Notes: generated from the sequence alone by a model not told the origin. Counted from the stretch's first letter, positions 27,711 to 60,365 are shown. The stretch: 64,000 nucleotides of DNA from Gordionus sp. m RMFG-2023 (GCF_954871325.1 NC_088778.1:24413120-24477119), one strand, 5' to 3'. A program made the numbers and translations.

Positions 27711-28328
27711 TATTTTATTTTGAATAGATCATTTTATTTCCAGCTGTAAGATTAACCAATAGAAAATTATGAAATTTTTATCATTCGCCTGTGACTGCGA
27801 GACAGCTGGTCGGTTCAAATATATGTCATTTATATAATAATAAAAAATTTAGAATAAATGCTTTATCAATGATATCTGAACAATGATATATTGAATAGGC
27901 TTCAGGCGTGTACGTAACGAGTGAGATGGGGGGAGGGGGGTTTCAAGGCCAAAATATTTAGATGCCGACTAGAAAAAATTAATAAATATTACTATTTTAA
28001 AAGTATTCATTTTTATTTTAATAATTTTTACCTCATATCTCATATATATTCCAATTTACATTTATTTATCACATTACTGCATAAATAATACGCTTATTCT
28101 ACAAATTAATGCTGATTTTAAATTTTTCTTGGCGCTATATTTATCTATCACTTTAAAATTTCCCAAAATTTGTAACTTTTTTACTACAAAATAAACATCG
28201 CTTTGAATAAGACTATGGGAAAAACTGATATTGAAACTTAAGAAAATTTGAGCAAATGTAGATGACGTATTTTATAAATAATATGTTATTGTTGAGTCAA
28301 AGGCTGATTTCCTTGTATTTAATATTTA

Positions 28329-28900
28329 CAGTGGCGTAGCTAGGACTTTTCCTTAGAGAAGGTTTATACATATAAAAGCCTGGGGGCTTCGCCCCCAGAC
28401 CCCCCTTTAACGGGCCTTTGGCCGGGTTTATCTTAAAAATCATATATGTTTTTCTTAGAATATAAAAGTCCTAGAATTATTGATCTATAATTAGTATTGT
28501 TAAACGGCTCGATTTGAGCCGATTTTTATAAACAGCTAACTCAATATTTTAGACAAAAAAATATTGCTCGAGCCTAGAGATTTCACATGTCTAAACCTTT
28601 GTATCATCCATCCAAATTTTCAGGCTTGCATAATTTTTTGGCTAATATTTTTTAAATTCATCAATAATATGTTATTATAATTTAGTAGATTACTCTCCAT
28701 GACTTTATAATAATACTCTCCAGAATAATTTCAATAGTAATATCCTTCCACAAACATCAAAACCAGAAAAATATAAATATTAATGGTATTTATTTGTTAA
28801 AAAGTCATTTTTGAGTCTTTTGAACGTATAAAAAAAAATTCTCTGGGAGGGGGGTGGATAGGGGTCCAATCCCGAAAACCCTCCCGTAGTTAAGCCACTA
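28329..28900. mobile_element. hAT-type MITE, TIR CAGTGGCGTAGCTA
   Basis: A 572-bp non-coding element. Left end CAGTGGCGTAGCTAGG; right end, read inward, TAGTGGCTTAACTACGGGAG. Perfect 8-bp duplications AATATTTA stand at 28321-28328 and 28901-28908. A copy of the GTTGTTAAA-type repeat seen elsewhere in the window appears to lie inside it (about 28496-28675). The ends carry G/C-rich stems (GGGGGCTTCGCCCCC near 28382). Confidence 0.85.
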
Positions 28901-29159
28901 AATATTTATCTACTATGACTCTCAAAAAAGCAAGTACATCGTTCCACTATTAATATATGGTCAGTTGAAGAATACTATATAATAAATCTCTTTATCCCAC
29001 ACTTGAATACATTAATTTTAATGAATGAATGGTTCTTGATAAATTTGGTCTTAAAAATCTGCAAGTATTATTACCATAGAATCCTTCCGAATATATTTTA
29101 AAACTTGATGGAGAAAAAATAAAATATTTATCTTATTTTTATTCGGAGGATGTTAAATT

Positions 29160-30690
29160 CAGTGATGTAAACCCTTCGATAAAAAAAAAGGTCCAGATCC
29201 AGATTTGAATACAGTAATTTACAAAGGGTCCGGGTTCAGGGAACTTAAAAAAAATGACTCAAAATAAGATTTTTTTTTCATTCATTTATTAGTATACTCA
29301 ATATATACACATTCATAATTTACAAATAAAAAATTTAAAAATAAAATAATTAATATTTTAAATGTTATATTCAATCGCACAATCATAATATCTTATAAAA
29401 TTTCATCCTTCGGACTTCCACGTATTAGACAATATATATTTCAAAGATGAAAATCCATGTTCTACGCTTACCTAAAATAGTTATCTTTATAATACATAAA
29501 TTATTGTACTTGTGTCGCCGGTACATTCATGACGATTCTAGACAAGATATATAATTCTGGATATATTAAATAATTTTCTTCTCAGAATTTTAAAATATTT
29601 GTATCCTTAGTTATTTTCTTAACTTCTGAAAACTTTTTTACTAAAGATGCGATAGGCATTTTTTTCCTTTCTATCTGATGATAATTTGGTTTTCTTTTCT
29701 CTATCTAAAAGTTAAATTTATAGATCATCAATGTTGCTTTCATTATCATTATTATCACTACAACCAGTAGGTATTGACGTAGTCTCTAATATATTGTAAA
29801 TAATGGAGTTTTGCTTATGCCATATATCCTCAAGATGATCTTTAACTACTTGTTTTTACTCAATAAAACTTGATATCAAGGATCTAAATATATAGAAGCG
29901 TATACAACACTATTTCGCAAATATTGTTGCTCTCGAATTTTTATGTTTTCTAATATTTCGTATGGAAAAAAACTAGTAAATCTTTTTAAATCAATCGGCA
30001 TCTAATCCATATGCCATAAAAATCAGTTAAACATAATTGTTCAGATTGTAATCTTAATGATGTTATTTATAAAGGAACTAATACACTAGTAATGTCCATT
30101 ATTTGACATCAATCATCTTCCTACAAAATATGCTCTTATAATAAAATCATTACAAAAATCTTTCAAACTTAATAATCGTTCTAGCTTCATACAAATTGAG
30201 GATCAACATGTTGTGCAATCTAATAATGCCATTGACCTTGTTATTGATTTTAATATTCTTACAATTGGGTGAGTTCTTAAATATTTAGAAACATCCATTG
30301 CTTTATCAATGATAGTTTTAAAGTGATTATTATTTAGGCAATCATAAATAGCCAATTATAGAGTATGGGCTGCACATCTGATGTAATATATATTTGTGGG
30401 GAAATCTAATAATAAATTTCATAATAAAATATTATTACCTACACTAAAAAAAATTTATGATATCAATCTATAAATAAAATGGAAGTCCAGGAAGAAAATT
30501 GAAAGAAAACGCAAAAATGATTCCACGAAAAAAAGCAAATAAAAAATTTATATTATTTTATATAAATATTTATATTTTTTTATGACACCTAGAACCCTTG
30601 AATCCTCTACTTTTAAAAAGGGTCCGGGTTTGGGTACAGCCAAAATACAAGGGTTCAGAAGGGTTTAGGGTCCGGGTTTTCACATCCCTG
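29160..30690 (-). mobile_element. hAT transposon, internally deleted copy 2 of the same family
   Basis: A 1,531-bp element with the same ends as copy 1 (CAGTGATGTAAACCC on the left, TCACATCCCTG on the right) and perfect 8-bp duplications GTTAAATT at 29152-29159 and 30691-30698. The minus strand carries recognisable remains of the same transposase, including the segment around the 42-bp intron near 29.4-29.5 kb and the HTLQL region near 30.35 kb. It lacks several hundred bases relative to copy 1 and has many stops. Confidence 0.9.
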
Positions 30691-31503
30691 GTTAAATTTC
30701 TCATGATGCATTACCATAATATATCATTTAGCAATAAATATCAAATATAGGGGTCCTGGTACTCGTTTACCGTTAAATCTTTCAATAGAAACATTTATTT
30801 CCTCAAGACTATCGAGAAACTTCTTATTATCGCTATGAATTCCTTTCGATAAACCTCTAGCTTCTGCCCTCGAGCTCTGGAATGTCAATAAATCTTAAAT
30901 TTCTCATCGCCTTTCTTCAAGAATCCTTTTTTTGAAAAATTTATAATAAAATATGTTTAGAAACCTTTAACAGGTTGGGCCAATAACTTGATTTTTTTTA
31001 TTTATAAAAATGTATACAAAAACATTATATCCAATTCAACTTTCGAATATTTAAAACAAGCCTTGGACACAACCTTAAATAATTTGATATAAAATATAGT
31101 CGAATATGATAGGATAAGGGGCGTAATTAACATTTAAATACTAGTGAAAGATCCTTTACAAAATGGAAAGAAATAAAATTTGCCATAATATGATTTTTGC
31201 AAATCGGGAAAATATTTTGGTCACCATACAGCTGATAAATTAGCTATAATATTAATTAGGTAAATACACCTATTCGCGTTTTTTTACCCATTCGAATCGA
31301 TTACTGGTAAATTAAAATTTTCTTGAGATTTTAAAGCGAAGCAGTTGATATCAAAATCTTTAAAGGCCTCTTAATATGATTTTAAGTAAAAGAATTTATA
31401 TAATGGCAGTATTTAATATATCGATTATATAATAACAGTAACAATATCAATAAATAATAATAATAAAATAATGTATATATAATTATACATAATCAAAACA
31501 ACT

Positions 31504-31619
31504 TTATTGAACTTCGATGATTATAGTTAAATTTTCTCCTAAATTTGTTTCCTTAAGGGGAACTCCACTATTAACATCATAAACCTCATCTGGCCACCAA
31601 GTGCGTCTTTCTGGCTCTT
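31504..31619 (-). CDS. Candidate terminal coding exon of an unrecognised gene
   Basis: An AG acceptor at 31621-31620 is followed by 38 in-frame codons (entering with two bases) ending in TAA at 31506-31504. The peptide EPERRTWWPDEVYDVNSGVP followed by a Leu/Ile/Glu-rich end looks like conserved protein rather than random AT-rich sequence, and GC content rises over the exon. An AATAAA overlaps the stop. I found no convincing upstream exons on the minus strand between 31.6 and 38 kb, so the gene is either largely unresolved or a fragment. I cannot assign a family. Confidence 0.45.
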
Positions 31620-31924
31620 CTATTTAATAATTAAAAAAAATTATACATTTATATAACACTTAGATGACCTATTTAAAGAGATATGAAATTCTCGGGAATT
31701 CGGAATTCTCAATTTTTAATTGTTAAGAGTCATTTATAAATGTAATTAAATCGAATTTGACTTAAAATAAATTATAGCAAAATACATCGTATACTCCTGA
31801 ATTTCACACAAACTTTGCCATATTGGGAATTTCACTTAGATTTTAATTAATTTTTATTATAAACTTTTAAAAAAAATACATGAATGTTTATGTCGGAAAT
31901 TTTCTGAAATTCGTAGGGTAGGGA

Positions 31925-32775
31925 GTACCCCACACATGCTAGAATTTGATACCCATAATGTTGATAAAAATATCGCTGATTCCTTCTCCCCAATACCTAG
32001 GCCAAAATATTTTAAGCACCTTTTGTTTGATACCCATATCAAATTTTTAGTTTTTATTCCCCTCCCCACCAACCCAGACACAGTCCAACTCATTAAAATC
32101 AAGATTGAATACTACTAATTCAGTCAAAATACTTTTGAATTATCTTTTATTTGATATCCACCCCCCCCCCTCCCCAAGACCAAAATCCATTAAGACCAAG
32201 AGTGAATATTATTATAATCAAAATATTTTTAAATAGCTTCATTTGATGCTCATATAAATTTGTGTTAATAAAATATTCCTGACTTCCAAGACCTAAACCC
32301 GCCCACATAGAGTGATAATTATCATTTTAATCAAAAGATTTTTTTAATTACCTTATATTTTATACCAGTATCAAGTTTTTATTTTTTAACCCCACCTCCC
32401 TTGTCCAGACTAGGACCAGCCCTTTGAGACCAAGAATAAATGCTACTATTTTAACAAAAGCTTATTTGATACATTGTCATGATAAAAATATTCATGACCT
32501 CTCAAGTTCTAGAGCCGCCCACTAATGATAAAATGTATTTAAATTACCTGTTATTTAATACCCAATTCAAATTTTTACTTTTTACCCTCATACCCCCTCT
32601 TATCCACTCCTAGACCAAGTCCAACCCATGAACACCAAGTCCAAGTTATGAACACCAAGATGAATATTATTAATTCAACCAAAAATATTTAAATTAGCTT
32701 TTTGATACCCAAATCGATATTTTGTGTTGGTAAAAATATTCCTGGCCCCCAAAAGCCTAGTCTCGCCCATGGGAT
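31925..32775. repeat. Satellite of about 120-bp period, diverged
   Basis: About seven diverged units, each with a TTTGATACCCATATCAAATTT-like block (split here as TTTGATACCC and ATATCAAATTT), a TAATTCAGTCAAAATA block, a CCC-rich segment and a GATAAAAATATTCCTG block. The same unit occurs reversed at 48235-48565. Confidence 0.7.
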
Positions 32776-33160
32776 AGATCTCCAGTTGGATAGATTTTTT
32801 TCTTAGCTATCGATTGACACCTATATTAGACATATCTATAAAGCCAAAAAAATAACTAAGCTAGCGAGTTATTATATAGTCATATGAAATAAATATTATT
32901 GTATGAATATTAGCATATTGAATATCATTGAAAGAATAATGGTATAAGGAATACCATTGGATGCTTATAAAGTATGTTATTGGGTTAATATAATTGACAT
33001 TTATTGAAGAAATTATTATTAAAATTTATATGTTTATACTCCATGGTAATTTTTTGTATTAATAAACTCGTATAACAATCAAATCGTGCAACATTATAAA
33101 AAGATTTAATGCTTGATAACTAAAAAAAACATTTAAATATTACACTTTATTTTGAGAATA

Positions 33161-33796
33161 ATGTCTAATAATGGCGAATTATCATTTTATAATTGTTTCA
33201 ACCGACTTTTTGATAATGCCAATTACTACTCAGGTATTGGTAGATTTGCGTACACCCCTTTTGATATCTTTATGAGGAGTTTAAAACACTCATCACGCAT
33301 GATGACATGCTTTGATACAAGAAAATATAATTGCGTTCAAGTTACTTACCAACCGCCGAGCGGAAAAGGTTTTCAATATAAACCCCCCACGCAAGAAAAT
33401 TTTCAAAAAAAGTTGTCCTTAAAAAATTTTGATTCAAGAAAGATAAGTAAAACCGTCAGTGAAAAAAAAATCGAACATCGTTATCAAATGGACGTGGAAA
33501 AATATTCGGGTATATACCCAAGAATATGGGTTAGGAAGTTCGATTGTCATGACGATGCCAGATGTTGTTCAACGCCAGACAACACGAACAAGAATAGTGA
33601 AACATGTAATGAGAGCACTCTATCACTAATCGACAAAAATGGGATTATTTCTTTGGACAATTACGACATGCAGAATGATATTGCAAAGGATCCCTTATTT
33701 ATATGGAAAATAAAGGTCAAAATTTTGACGGACATCAAGAAGAGGATGCTTCAATGTGGATTAGATACTAGCGCATTCAATATACCGAATATTTGA
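33161..33796 (+). CDS. Single-exon orphan ORF, 211 residues, unknown function
   Basis: The longest non-repetitive uninterrupted ORF in the window, from ATG at 33161 to TGA at 33796. I do not recognise the protein. It starts MSNNGELSFYNCFNRLFDN and contains KYNCVQVTYQPPSGKGF, YSGIYPRIWVRKFDCHDDA and a C-terminal IKKRMLQCGLDTSAFNIPN. It has eight cysteines, no obvious signal peptide or membrane segment, and a Lys/Ser-rich middle. Base composition is clearly less AT-rich than the flanks and codon use looks ordinary. An AATAAA lies at 33801-33806, only five bases after the stop. It may be a small lineage-specific gene, or a terminal exon with more coding upstream. Neighbouring repeats leave open an origin from a mobile element, but nothing in the sequence shows one. 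Confidence 0.65.
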   Translation: MSNNGELSFYNCFNRLFDNANYYSGIGRFAYTPFDIFMRSLKHSSRMMTCFDTRKYNCVQVTYQPPSGKGFQYKPPTQENFQKKLSLKNFDSRKISKTVSEKKIEHRYQMDVEKYSGIYPRIWVRKFDCHDDARCCSTPDNTNKNSETCNESTLSLIDKNGIISLDNYDMQNDIAKDPLFIWKIKVKILTDIKKRMLQCGLDTSAFNIPNI

Positions 33797-35559
33797 TGTA
33801 AATAAAGTATGGCTTATCCCTTTAAATCCTGATACATTAATATATAATGTTACAATGTATATTTAAGTATATATTGAAAATATTTATGAGTATTTAGTAT
33901 ATATTTTCTTTTTATTTATCGGGTATGACATTTATAAATTTACCTTAACATAGAATGGGAGATTCTAGCCGTTTATACAATGTTTGTGACTGTCGCATAA
34001 AACTTCAAATTAAAATTTTTCCAATTTTAGTTTTAAAGATAAACGCAGAACCGTTCTTTTGATTTAAAATATCATCCATTAATTTTAGGCTGCTAATTAA
34101 ATTTATTGCTATATTGTGCGGTTGTATAAATCGCGCGTTCAGAGCTGAAACTATGGCACTCGATTTTACACTTAAATCAAATTATACTGCAAATGAAAAT
34201 CAGGAATCTTAAATCTTAACAAGTTATATTTTTACTTAACTTCCCTAAAAATATCGCGAAATTTACCTCTTAAATTCTCAGAATAAATTAATTTTTTAAC
34301 GTACAAATACAAAACCTCAATCTGTATTCAGAAATTTGTAAAGGAACGAAAATGGCTTCACTTTTTGCAATGATTCTGATGTGAGACTCTTTAAATATTT
34401 TTTGGCAAAATATCGCTAAATGTATCCTAATGAATAAGCTATATAATATTTTGAAATCTACTGAAATTAATAAAATGTTTTAAAAGCTGTCATATTTCTT
34501 TTAATTTCTTTCATTTTTTGCTATTAACAGGTCATCAGCATGTTCGTAATTAAAAATATTACTATAACCAAATTATCGGTATTCTCGGGGATGCTGGGTT
34601 TGCTGATGACTAATAATCCTATTCTTATCTGGTCTTAGGTACACAGTGTAATTCCTACATTCTTCATTTCATTTGCCGTTCTACGTTATCTTTAGTCTCA
34701 CAAGAGATAATAGCTATCTTTAACCCAGTCGTTCTTCGCTTTTCACTCAACATGTTTGGTCAATTTAAGTATTCCAAGTATCCCTTTCTTTCATTCACTT
34801 TTTAATGCAAGTTAAATGGATATCAAATAGTGCTATATCGAGAAATTTTTCGGAAATCAGTTGCTGCATGAACATCGACTCACCATTTTCCCTAAAAAAC
34901 ATTTATAAGAGAAATATTTCTAACACGCTCCAATCATTCATTCCTTGTATCATTTCATGACAATAAACTTTTGTGCCAAAGTATGGGTATCATTTAACCA
35001 CGAATTAAGCCAATGCCTTATTATTCTCAAATATTGATATCTTTTCAATTTTAGAAAGGGATTTCTAATTCCTCATTAGATTCTATCATACTTAATGGTG
35101 ATATTTCGCTTAATTTATCAACGAATGTGAAAACTAACCAATTGCAAAAAAGCCTTAAAGAAAACAGATAGAGTGCCACAATTTCCTTTAAGTAACATGA
35201 ATATCGATAGTAAAATAAATGGCAGCCGGATCCTAATTTAGAAGCCCACGGTTAGTTCTTGTTTGTTTGATAAAACAATCAGGTAAGAGAGACTCCATCC
35301 GTCGATTTAAAGATTTCATTCTAAATTGTGGTTAATTCTATTTAAAATTAATATATTTAGCATAGGGGCAAAAAAACACATTAGATGCATTTTTATTTTA
35401 TCAATAAACAAAGCAAATTTGTCATCTGAGAGAAATTCCATGCAAATCAATATACTTACAGCAGCACTCTCAGGTATTTTCTAGGTTTATCCGGACCTTG
35501 AATTTTTTAAAAAAAATCTACAACATTCTAAGATTATTTCTTTTTACAAGATTTCCTAA

Positions 35560-35625
35560 TCAAAAAAAGGAAAGGGTCGGATTAAAAAAGGAAAGGGTCG
35601 GATTAAAAGAGGAAAATGTCCGGTT
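35560..35625. repeat. 21-bp minisatellite, three copies
   Basis: Unit ATTAAAAAAGGAAAGGGTCGG, twice intact apart from its first bases and a third copy with changes. Confidence 0.88.
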
Positions 35626-36044
35626 AAACATATAATAGATATTATGGTAGCTAAGCAATAACTATAGAGGCAACTCATAACTAAATTAAAGGCATCGAAT
35701 CATTTTATTTTTAGAAATAGTAATTATTTTATTGTAATTAATTACTAACGAGTAATTGTAATTAGCGGAGATGCACCTCAGGTCAATACTCGCAGTATCT
35801 CTAAGGGACAATAAATAGTTTAACTTAAAAAAATAATAATTAGAAAAAATAATTAAAATTAAATATAAAAAAGTTAAATGAGGTGAAAAAAAAATGGTAA
35901 AAAGAATTACCTAAGATAAAAAAAATATTAAAAACATTTAGGGTGGGGGGTGATCTTATCACAAAAAATAAGAAAAAAATTAAAAACTTTAGCTTGAGAA
36001 ATATCGAAACCATTCTTAATTTTTGAAAATATTTATTTTAAATA

Positions 36045-36081
36045 GAATAAATAAACGAATAAATAAACGAATAAATAAACG
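36045..36081. repeat. 12-bp tandem repeat, three copies
   Basis: AATAAATAAACG repeated three times. Confidence 0.9.
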
Positions 36082-36722
36082 ATTCTTTTTAGTGGGACTT
36101 ATTTTTTTTGAATTAAACTAGTATTAATTTACTTGATCGTAAAATTTACGACCCAATTTTGTGTTCAGGCCTGCTCACGAACCCGGCGTCTGGACCCGAC
36201 TTTAAAAATATTTAAAAAACGCATGTGACTTTGCCATAATTATCCTCAACAATCAATATGAGGTATTTTTTATATTTTTGAAGTTGTTCATTAATTATTA
36301 TTTTTTTAGTTAATTACTTAGATAATTTTGTTTTAAGAAAATATTTTTTTATTAAAAATAAAATTAAGATTTTTTTATATTATTGAAGTTAAGTTTATTA
36401 ATTATTATTTTTCAGCGTTGTTATGAATGTGATGAGGATGACTGATGATGATTTAATATAATATCATTTTGACTATTAAATTAAAAATATTGTTTTACAA
36501 TAAAACACATTTACTTTTAAAAACTTGAAAGAAAATGTTAAAATATTTTTTTAAAAAAAATTTATATTTTCTACGGCAAACGCTTGAAGATTGAGCCGAG
36601 TTAGCTTGTAAGCCATTACCCAATTATATCAGTTACACAAACTTTATAAAAAGTGTAAATTGAAGATTTAATATATTTTGATTTCAGAATAGGCAGGACA
36701 AAAAGAGACTTGTTTGTAGCCA

Positions 36723-36737
36723 CCCCCCCCCCCCCCC
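36723..36737. repeat. 15-C homopolymer
   Basis: One of the two longest of eleven C or G runs of 9-15 bases in this AT-rich window; the other long one is 48254-48267 (14 G). Confidence 0.95.
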
Positions 36738-38593
36738 AGATAAAACGATCCAAAAGTATTCTAAATATCCCATTCAAGCTCAATCTTGCCAAATTTAGAA
36801 ACCAATGTTATCAAATGTATTTGTCTAACATACATTTCTAAAATTAGAAAAAAAATCAATAATATGTGTTTAAAAAATAGAACTAAAATTAAATAATCCG
36901 GCCAGAAAGTTTGTGGTTCGTGCTCAGAGCTAGTTGGCCTTACACAACCAACCAATTAACAACACATATTAAACCTTTTCCTTTTAGGGTAAACCATCAC
37001 TTTTTTGATTGGTCAATTTCATTTTTCAATCGGATATTTTAGTATGTCAAACGAATCTAACAATAAAGGGAGAATATGATATCTACCCCCCAAAGTTTGC
37101 ATTTTTTAAACTATCTTTAAGTTTACAAATTTAATAAGACAGATGTTTACTCTTAGAAGAACTAAGATTACTCACAAACCCCTAAGGAGTGGAAGATATG
37201 GATGTAGCTATCGACATATGCTGCAGATAGAAATTATATGAGGTTGGGAAATAGGGATTTCTGGATTTTTATAGTGTTTGTCATCTCATCTTTCTATGGA
37301 TGCTAACTTGGATTTTCCATTAAAAATTGGTTATAGCTAATGTATTCTAAAAATCACATCTTAAAACTTTTAAGATTTAACCATTGTTTTAGATTTTGCA
37401 GATCTATGGCGGTGCAATTAGATTAGTTAGAAGAGGGGTGTATTATTAACTTTTACTTAGATTAATATATTTTAGTCTAATTTTTAGTATTAAAAATTCG
37501 AGAATGATGTTTTTAAAGATAATAAATTCAAAATCAGATATATTTTCATGTATAAAGCTTTAGGGGTTATATTGCTTATATTTGTATTATTCTCAGTGTC
37601 AGGGTCCACACTGATATCTTTTAATGAAATTTGAAGGGATGTTTAGTCACAATGTCAATTTCTATCTTTCTCATTTGTTTTGTCATAACCCTTTAGGGTT
37701 AGGGTTACTTTTAGTTCTTCTGCTAGCAGCTTTAGTACATGTTGATACACCTTCCTTATTGTTTACCTTGGTTATTGTAAAAACTTACATAGGAGGCTCC
37801 TGTACTCCTGTGTTTTGTTTCATAATCGAATAATAAAATAAATTTAAAAAAAATGCATATATTCTATGAATAACCTTTTTGTCATAAACTAATTTATCCT
37901 CATTTTTTTTTAGATATTAGAAATTAATATAATGAAGAAAAGAAGTACTCATTTCAAACACAATAATTTATTGATTTTTCCAGATACAATAATTAAATAC
38001 AAATAAAATATATTAGAGATTAGCAATCATATAAAACAAAATATAATGCATATTTTTTTTAGATAAAATTTAAAGTTTTAGTAACATTGATGTTCGTCAT
38101 ATATATTTTTGGTTATAATTATAAATTATCTGTATCGACATAAATAACAAATATTGGTCATTAGATTTACTAGTTATATTTATAAATACAAATAAAATTA
38201 TATTGTTATGAGATAAACAAAATAAAATTTGTCTAAAATATTACAAAAAAAAATTCATAATACATTATTTTAAGGATAAAATTATGAGTATGAAACGAAA
38301 TTGAACAATATAAATCGAATATATTTAGACGCATTAAAAAAGTTTATTAATATTATTATCTAGCCGCTTTGATTCACTTTTATTTCCATAAAACTTATAA
38401 ATACAAGATTCTACCTTGTTTTGTAAAAATTTATTTTTAAAAAATGGCTATAAATAAAATTTGTAATATTTTTATGAAACCCAGAAAGCTTAAGTCTTTC
38501 CAAAATCCCTTTTCATAAAAAATTTAGATTAAAATTATTTTGTCATTTTCTTAAAAAAATAATTAGTAACTTATTATTCTAATATAACCGATT

Positions 38594-57817
<19,224 letters not shown>

Positions 57818-58893
57818 CTGTAAATAATTGGGAATATAATTAATAATTTTAAAAAATACTGATCATTTAAAAACTGCCAAAATAAAAAAATGGCAAAATA
57901 TTTATTATTTTAAATTAGCCTGATCCTATAAAATACTTAATTCTAAAAAAATTAAACGACTACTCATATTCTGGCAAACAAAATATACTACTCTAAAATC
58001 TATAAATATATTAGGACTCGCTTCTAATCTTCTTCTTTTTAGGTAAAGTTCTATTCCAAAAAAAATAGTTTTAGATTATCTGGCTCGGTCCATCCGAATT
58101 CAAATATCCGAAACAATTTCCGGCCCGGTTTAATCTTATTTTGCGCAAACAGGATTCGAATAGGTTTGTGAAGGATTCTAAAAAAATATATTATATATTT
58201 GAGAAATTTTCCCAGCAGAATTTTAAAAAATCGATTTCCATGCCCAACATTTTGAGCGAAAGGTCATAAAATTGAACTTTTTTTAAAGAAATCAAAGACA
58301 TTTTTTTTTTTGAAAAAAAATTGTGATTTCATCAATAAAAATCGCAAAAGTTTATTTATAAAACTTTAATTTTGCCAAAATTCCTGTTTGAGCATTCTTA
58401 AAAAATCTTCATTTTAAAAAATTTCTGAGGATTTTTAATTTTGAAGAGGATTTCAATTTCTGGTTCTCAATGAATGCTCTAACGTATTTATTTATATAAA
58501 CAATATAAAGGTAAATGATTTCAAATTTCTATTTAAAAAAATTAAAGGGTAAATATACTATAATTATAGTATATTGAATTGGAATCACGAAAAGAAATGT
58601 CCTGGACTAAAGTAGCGCGGACAAGAAGTCACTGGTAGATAAATACCCACGGAAAATACCCCAATTTTCAAAAATAAAATAAAGGCTTTAAAAAGTTGAC
58701 AATTTTTTTAAAATACCCCCTTTTTAAAGCATCGAAACAATTTTCTAAATTGTGGTATTTTTGTCTGGTGTCTTTTAGCCCGGGGTACTTTTGTCCCGGT
58801 GATTTTTATCCATCTATTCGTGATTCATTAAATTGAATGTGTCAAACGATAGAATTTCTTAGCATTATAAATAGTGGGCCCAGTATTCTATAA

Positions 58894-59145
58894 GGCTGGA
58901 TTTATATTGGGAACCTGTCCGACATGATTTAACATTTGATCGATTTTAAAAACCTGTTTACGATATCAATTTTTCTTTATTAGTATTAATTTTATCTTTA
59001 ACTCATTCACGATAATAATTTAAGAATTATTGATTTTAATAAAGAAAAATAGATTTTAATAAAGAAAAATTGATCTTATAAACAGATAAATCGATCAGCA
59101 GTTAAATCGTGTCGGATTTAATCCCAATGTGAATCCAACCTAATC
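58894..59145. mobile_element. Palindromic MITE, copy 2
   Basis: Same family as 8086-8246. The outer arms read GGCTGGATTTATATTGGGA on the left and, inward from the right, TAGGTTGGATTCACATTGGG. The inner arms GACATGATTTAACATTTGAT and ATCAGCAGTTAAATCGTGTC pair with each other. The centre is a direct repeat of TTTTAATAAAGAAAAAT. Confidence 0.7.
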
Positions 59146-60132
59146 CATATTTTAGGAAAAAAAATTCCGACTATTAAATTCTTTGATTTTTGGTACACTA
59201 ATTATTTTTTATATCAACAATAAAAATCTGGTTAAAAAATAATGATTTTCATTAAATTATCTAAATGGTTTTGAATTGGAAGTTTTTGATGACGTATTTA
59301 AGGGAGAGGCGGCAAAAAAATTTCATGGATTAGGAAACACGATAAATAGTATAAAATCCAATAATTTTGCTCGATTTTATATAATATATAAATATTATTT
59401 TATATCAAATAAAATCGATGGTTTGTATTTTTTTTTGTCGTAATTACTTTGCGTTTATGCCTAAATCCTATTGGCCTGATCTGAAGCCAGTAATTCAACA
59501 AGATGAGAAAAAAAAGAAGTATTTAATTTACATATTAAATTAGTTCCATTAAGGTAAAGAAAATATATTAGACTGGTGGAGAGAAATCAAGCTTTAAGTA
59601 AATTAGCCAAATAAATATGATTCGTCTTTCCAACTGCCGGCATTTTTATAAAAGAAAAATGCGCCTTAATCCTGGTACTATATATTATATACTAGCTAAA
59701 TATAAGAAGAAATCATGTACAAAACTGATTGCAGAATATTTAAATTTAAATGTACATTATTATAAGTTTAAAAAAAATTCCATTTACCTTTTTCAGAGAC
59801 ATCATATTACTTTTTTTAAAAAGAATATAGTATCTTCCTTCAATCTAATTAGCAATGAAAATGAAATTTTTTTTAAAAAAATCACTATTCCTATGAAACT
59901 ATGTAACTAAAGCATCATCTATAACGCGAATTGTTCAAGCGATGCTGTATTTAAAGCTATCGAAATAACAGCTAGTTCTTCGCAATCATTTTTGAAATGT
60001 ACATCCGCAACATATTTGTTTTCAAATATTGTTATAGCGTTTTCATCGTTTTTTTATTATAAAAACGGTAATGACTAGCAAAAAAACAAATCCATTGAAG
60101 ATGATGAACTCTACGACAAATCAATAAAAGGT

Positions 60133-60365
60133 CGGCTGAGTATTATAGTGTTCCATGTCCATTTTTTTTTATTCGTTTAGGGGAGCATTTTAAAAAATAT
60201 ATATTTCTTGTATTTAAAATAGGAGATCACAATGTAATAACGCTATTATAAAGGATCATTCTAAATTATATTTTAGCAATTTTATTGTGGAAATATAAAT
60301 AGGTTTACTAAAGAATTCATTTATCAAAAAAAGTGGATATAGAAAACTAAAATACTCGGCAGACG
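60133..60365. mobile_element. MITE with TIR GTCGGCTGAGTATTATAGTG, best copy
   Basis: A roughly 230-bp element with ends GTCGGCTGAGTATTATAGTG and, inward from the right, GTCTGCCGAGTATTTTAG. Both are followed by a TCTATATCCA-like block. Internal block TATTTAAAATAGGAGATCAC recurs in the copies at 14700-14870 and 690-795, and the termini alone form an 83-bp copy at 38856-38938. Confidence 0.65.

Larger units (their letters stand above)
33807..38500. other. Intergenic region, no supported gene
   Basis: Sequence between the orphan ORF and the GAK 3' end. It holds two minisatellites (35560 and 36045) and a 15-C run. An AATAAA on the minus strand at about 38436-38431 could be the GAK polyadenylation signal. 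Confidence 0.55.

Noticed and set aside
58600-58810. Inverted blocks GGACAAGAAGTCACTGG and CTTTTGTCCCGGTGATTTTT
   Set aside because: They may be another MITE, but I could not define ends or duplications.
59617-59910. 97-codon plus-strand frame
   Set aside because: Lys/Asn/Phe/Ile-rich composition typical of chance frames in AT-rich DNA, with no splice or homology support.
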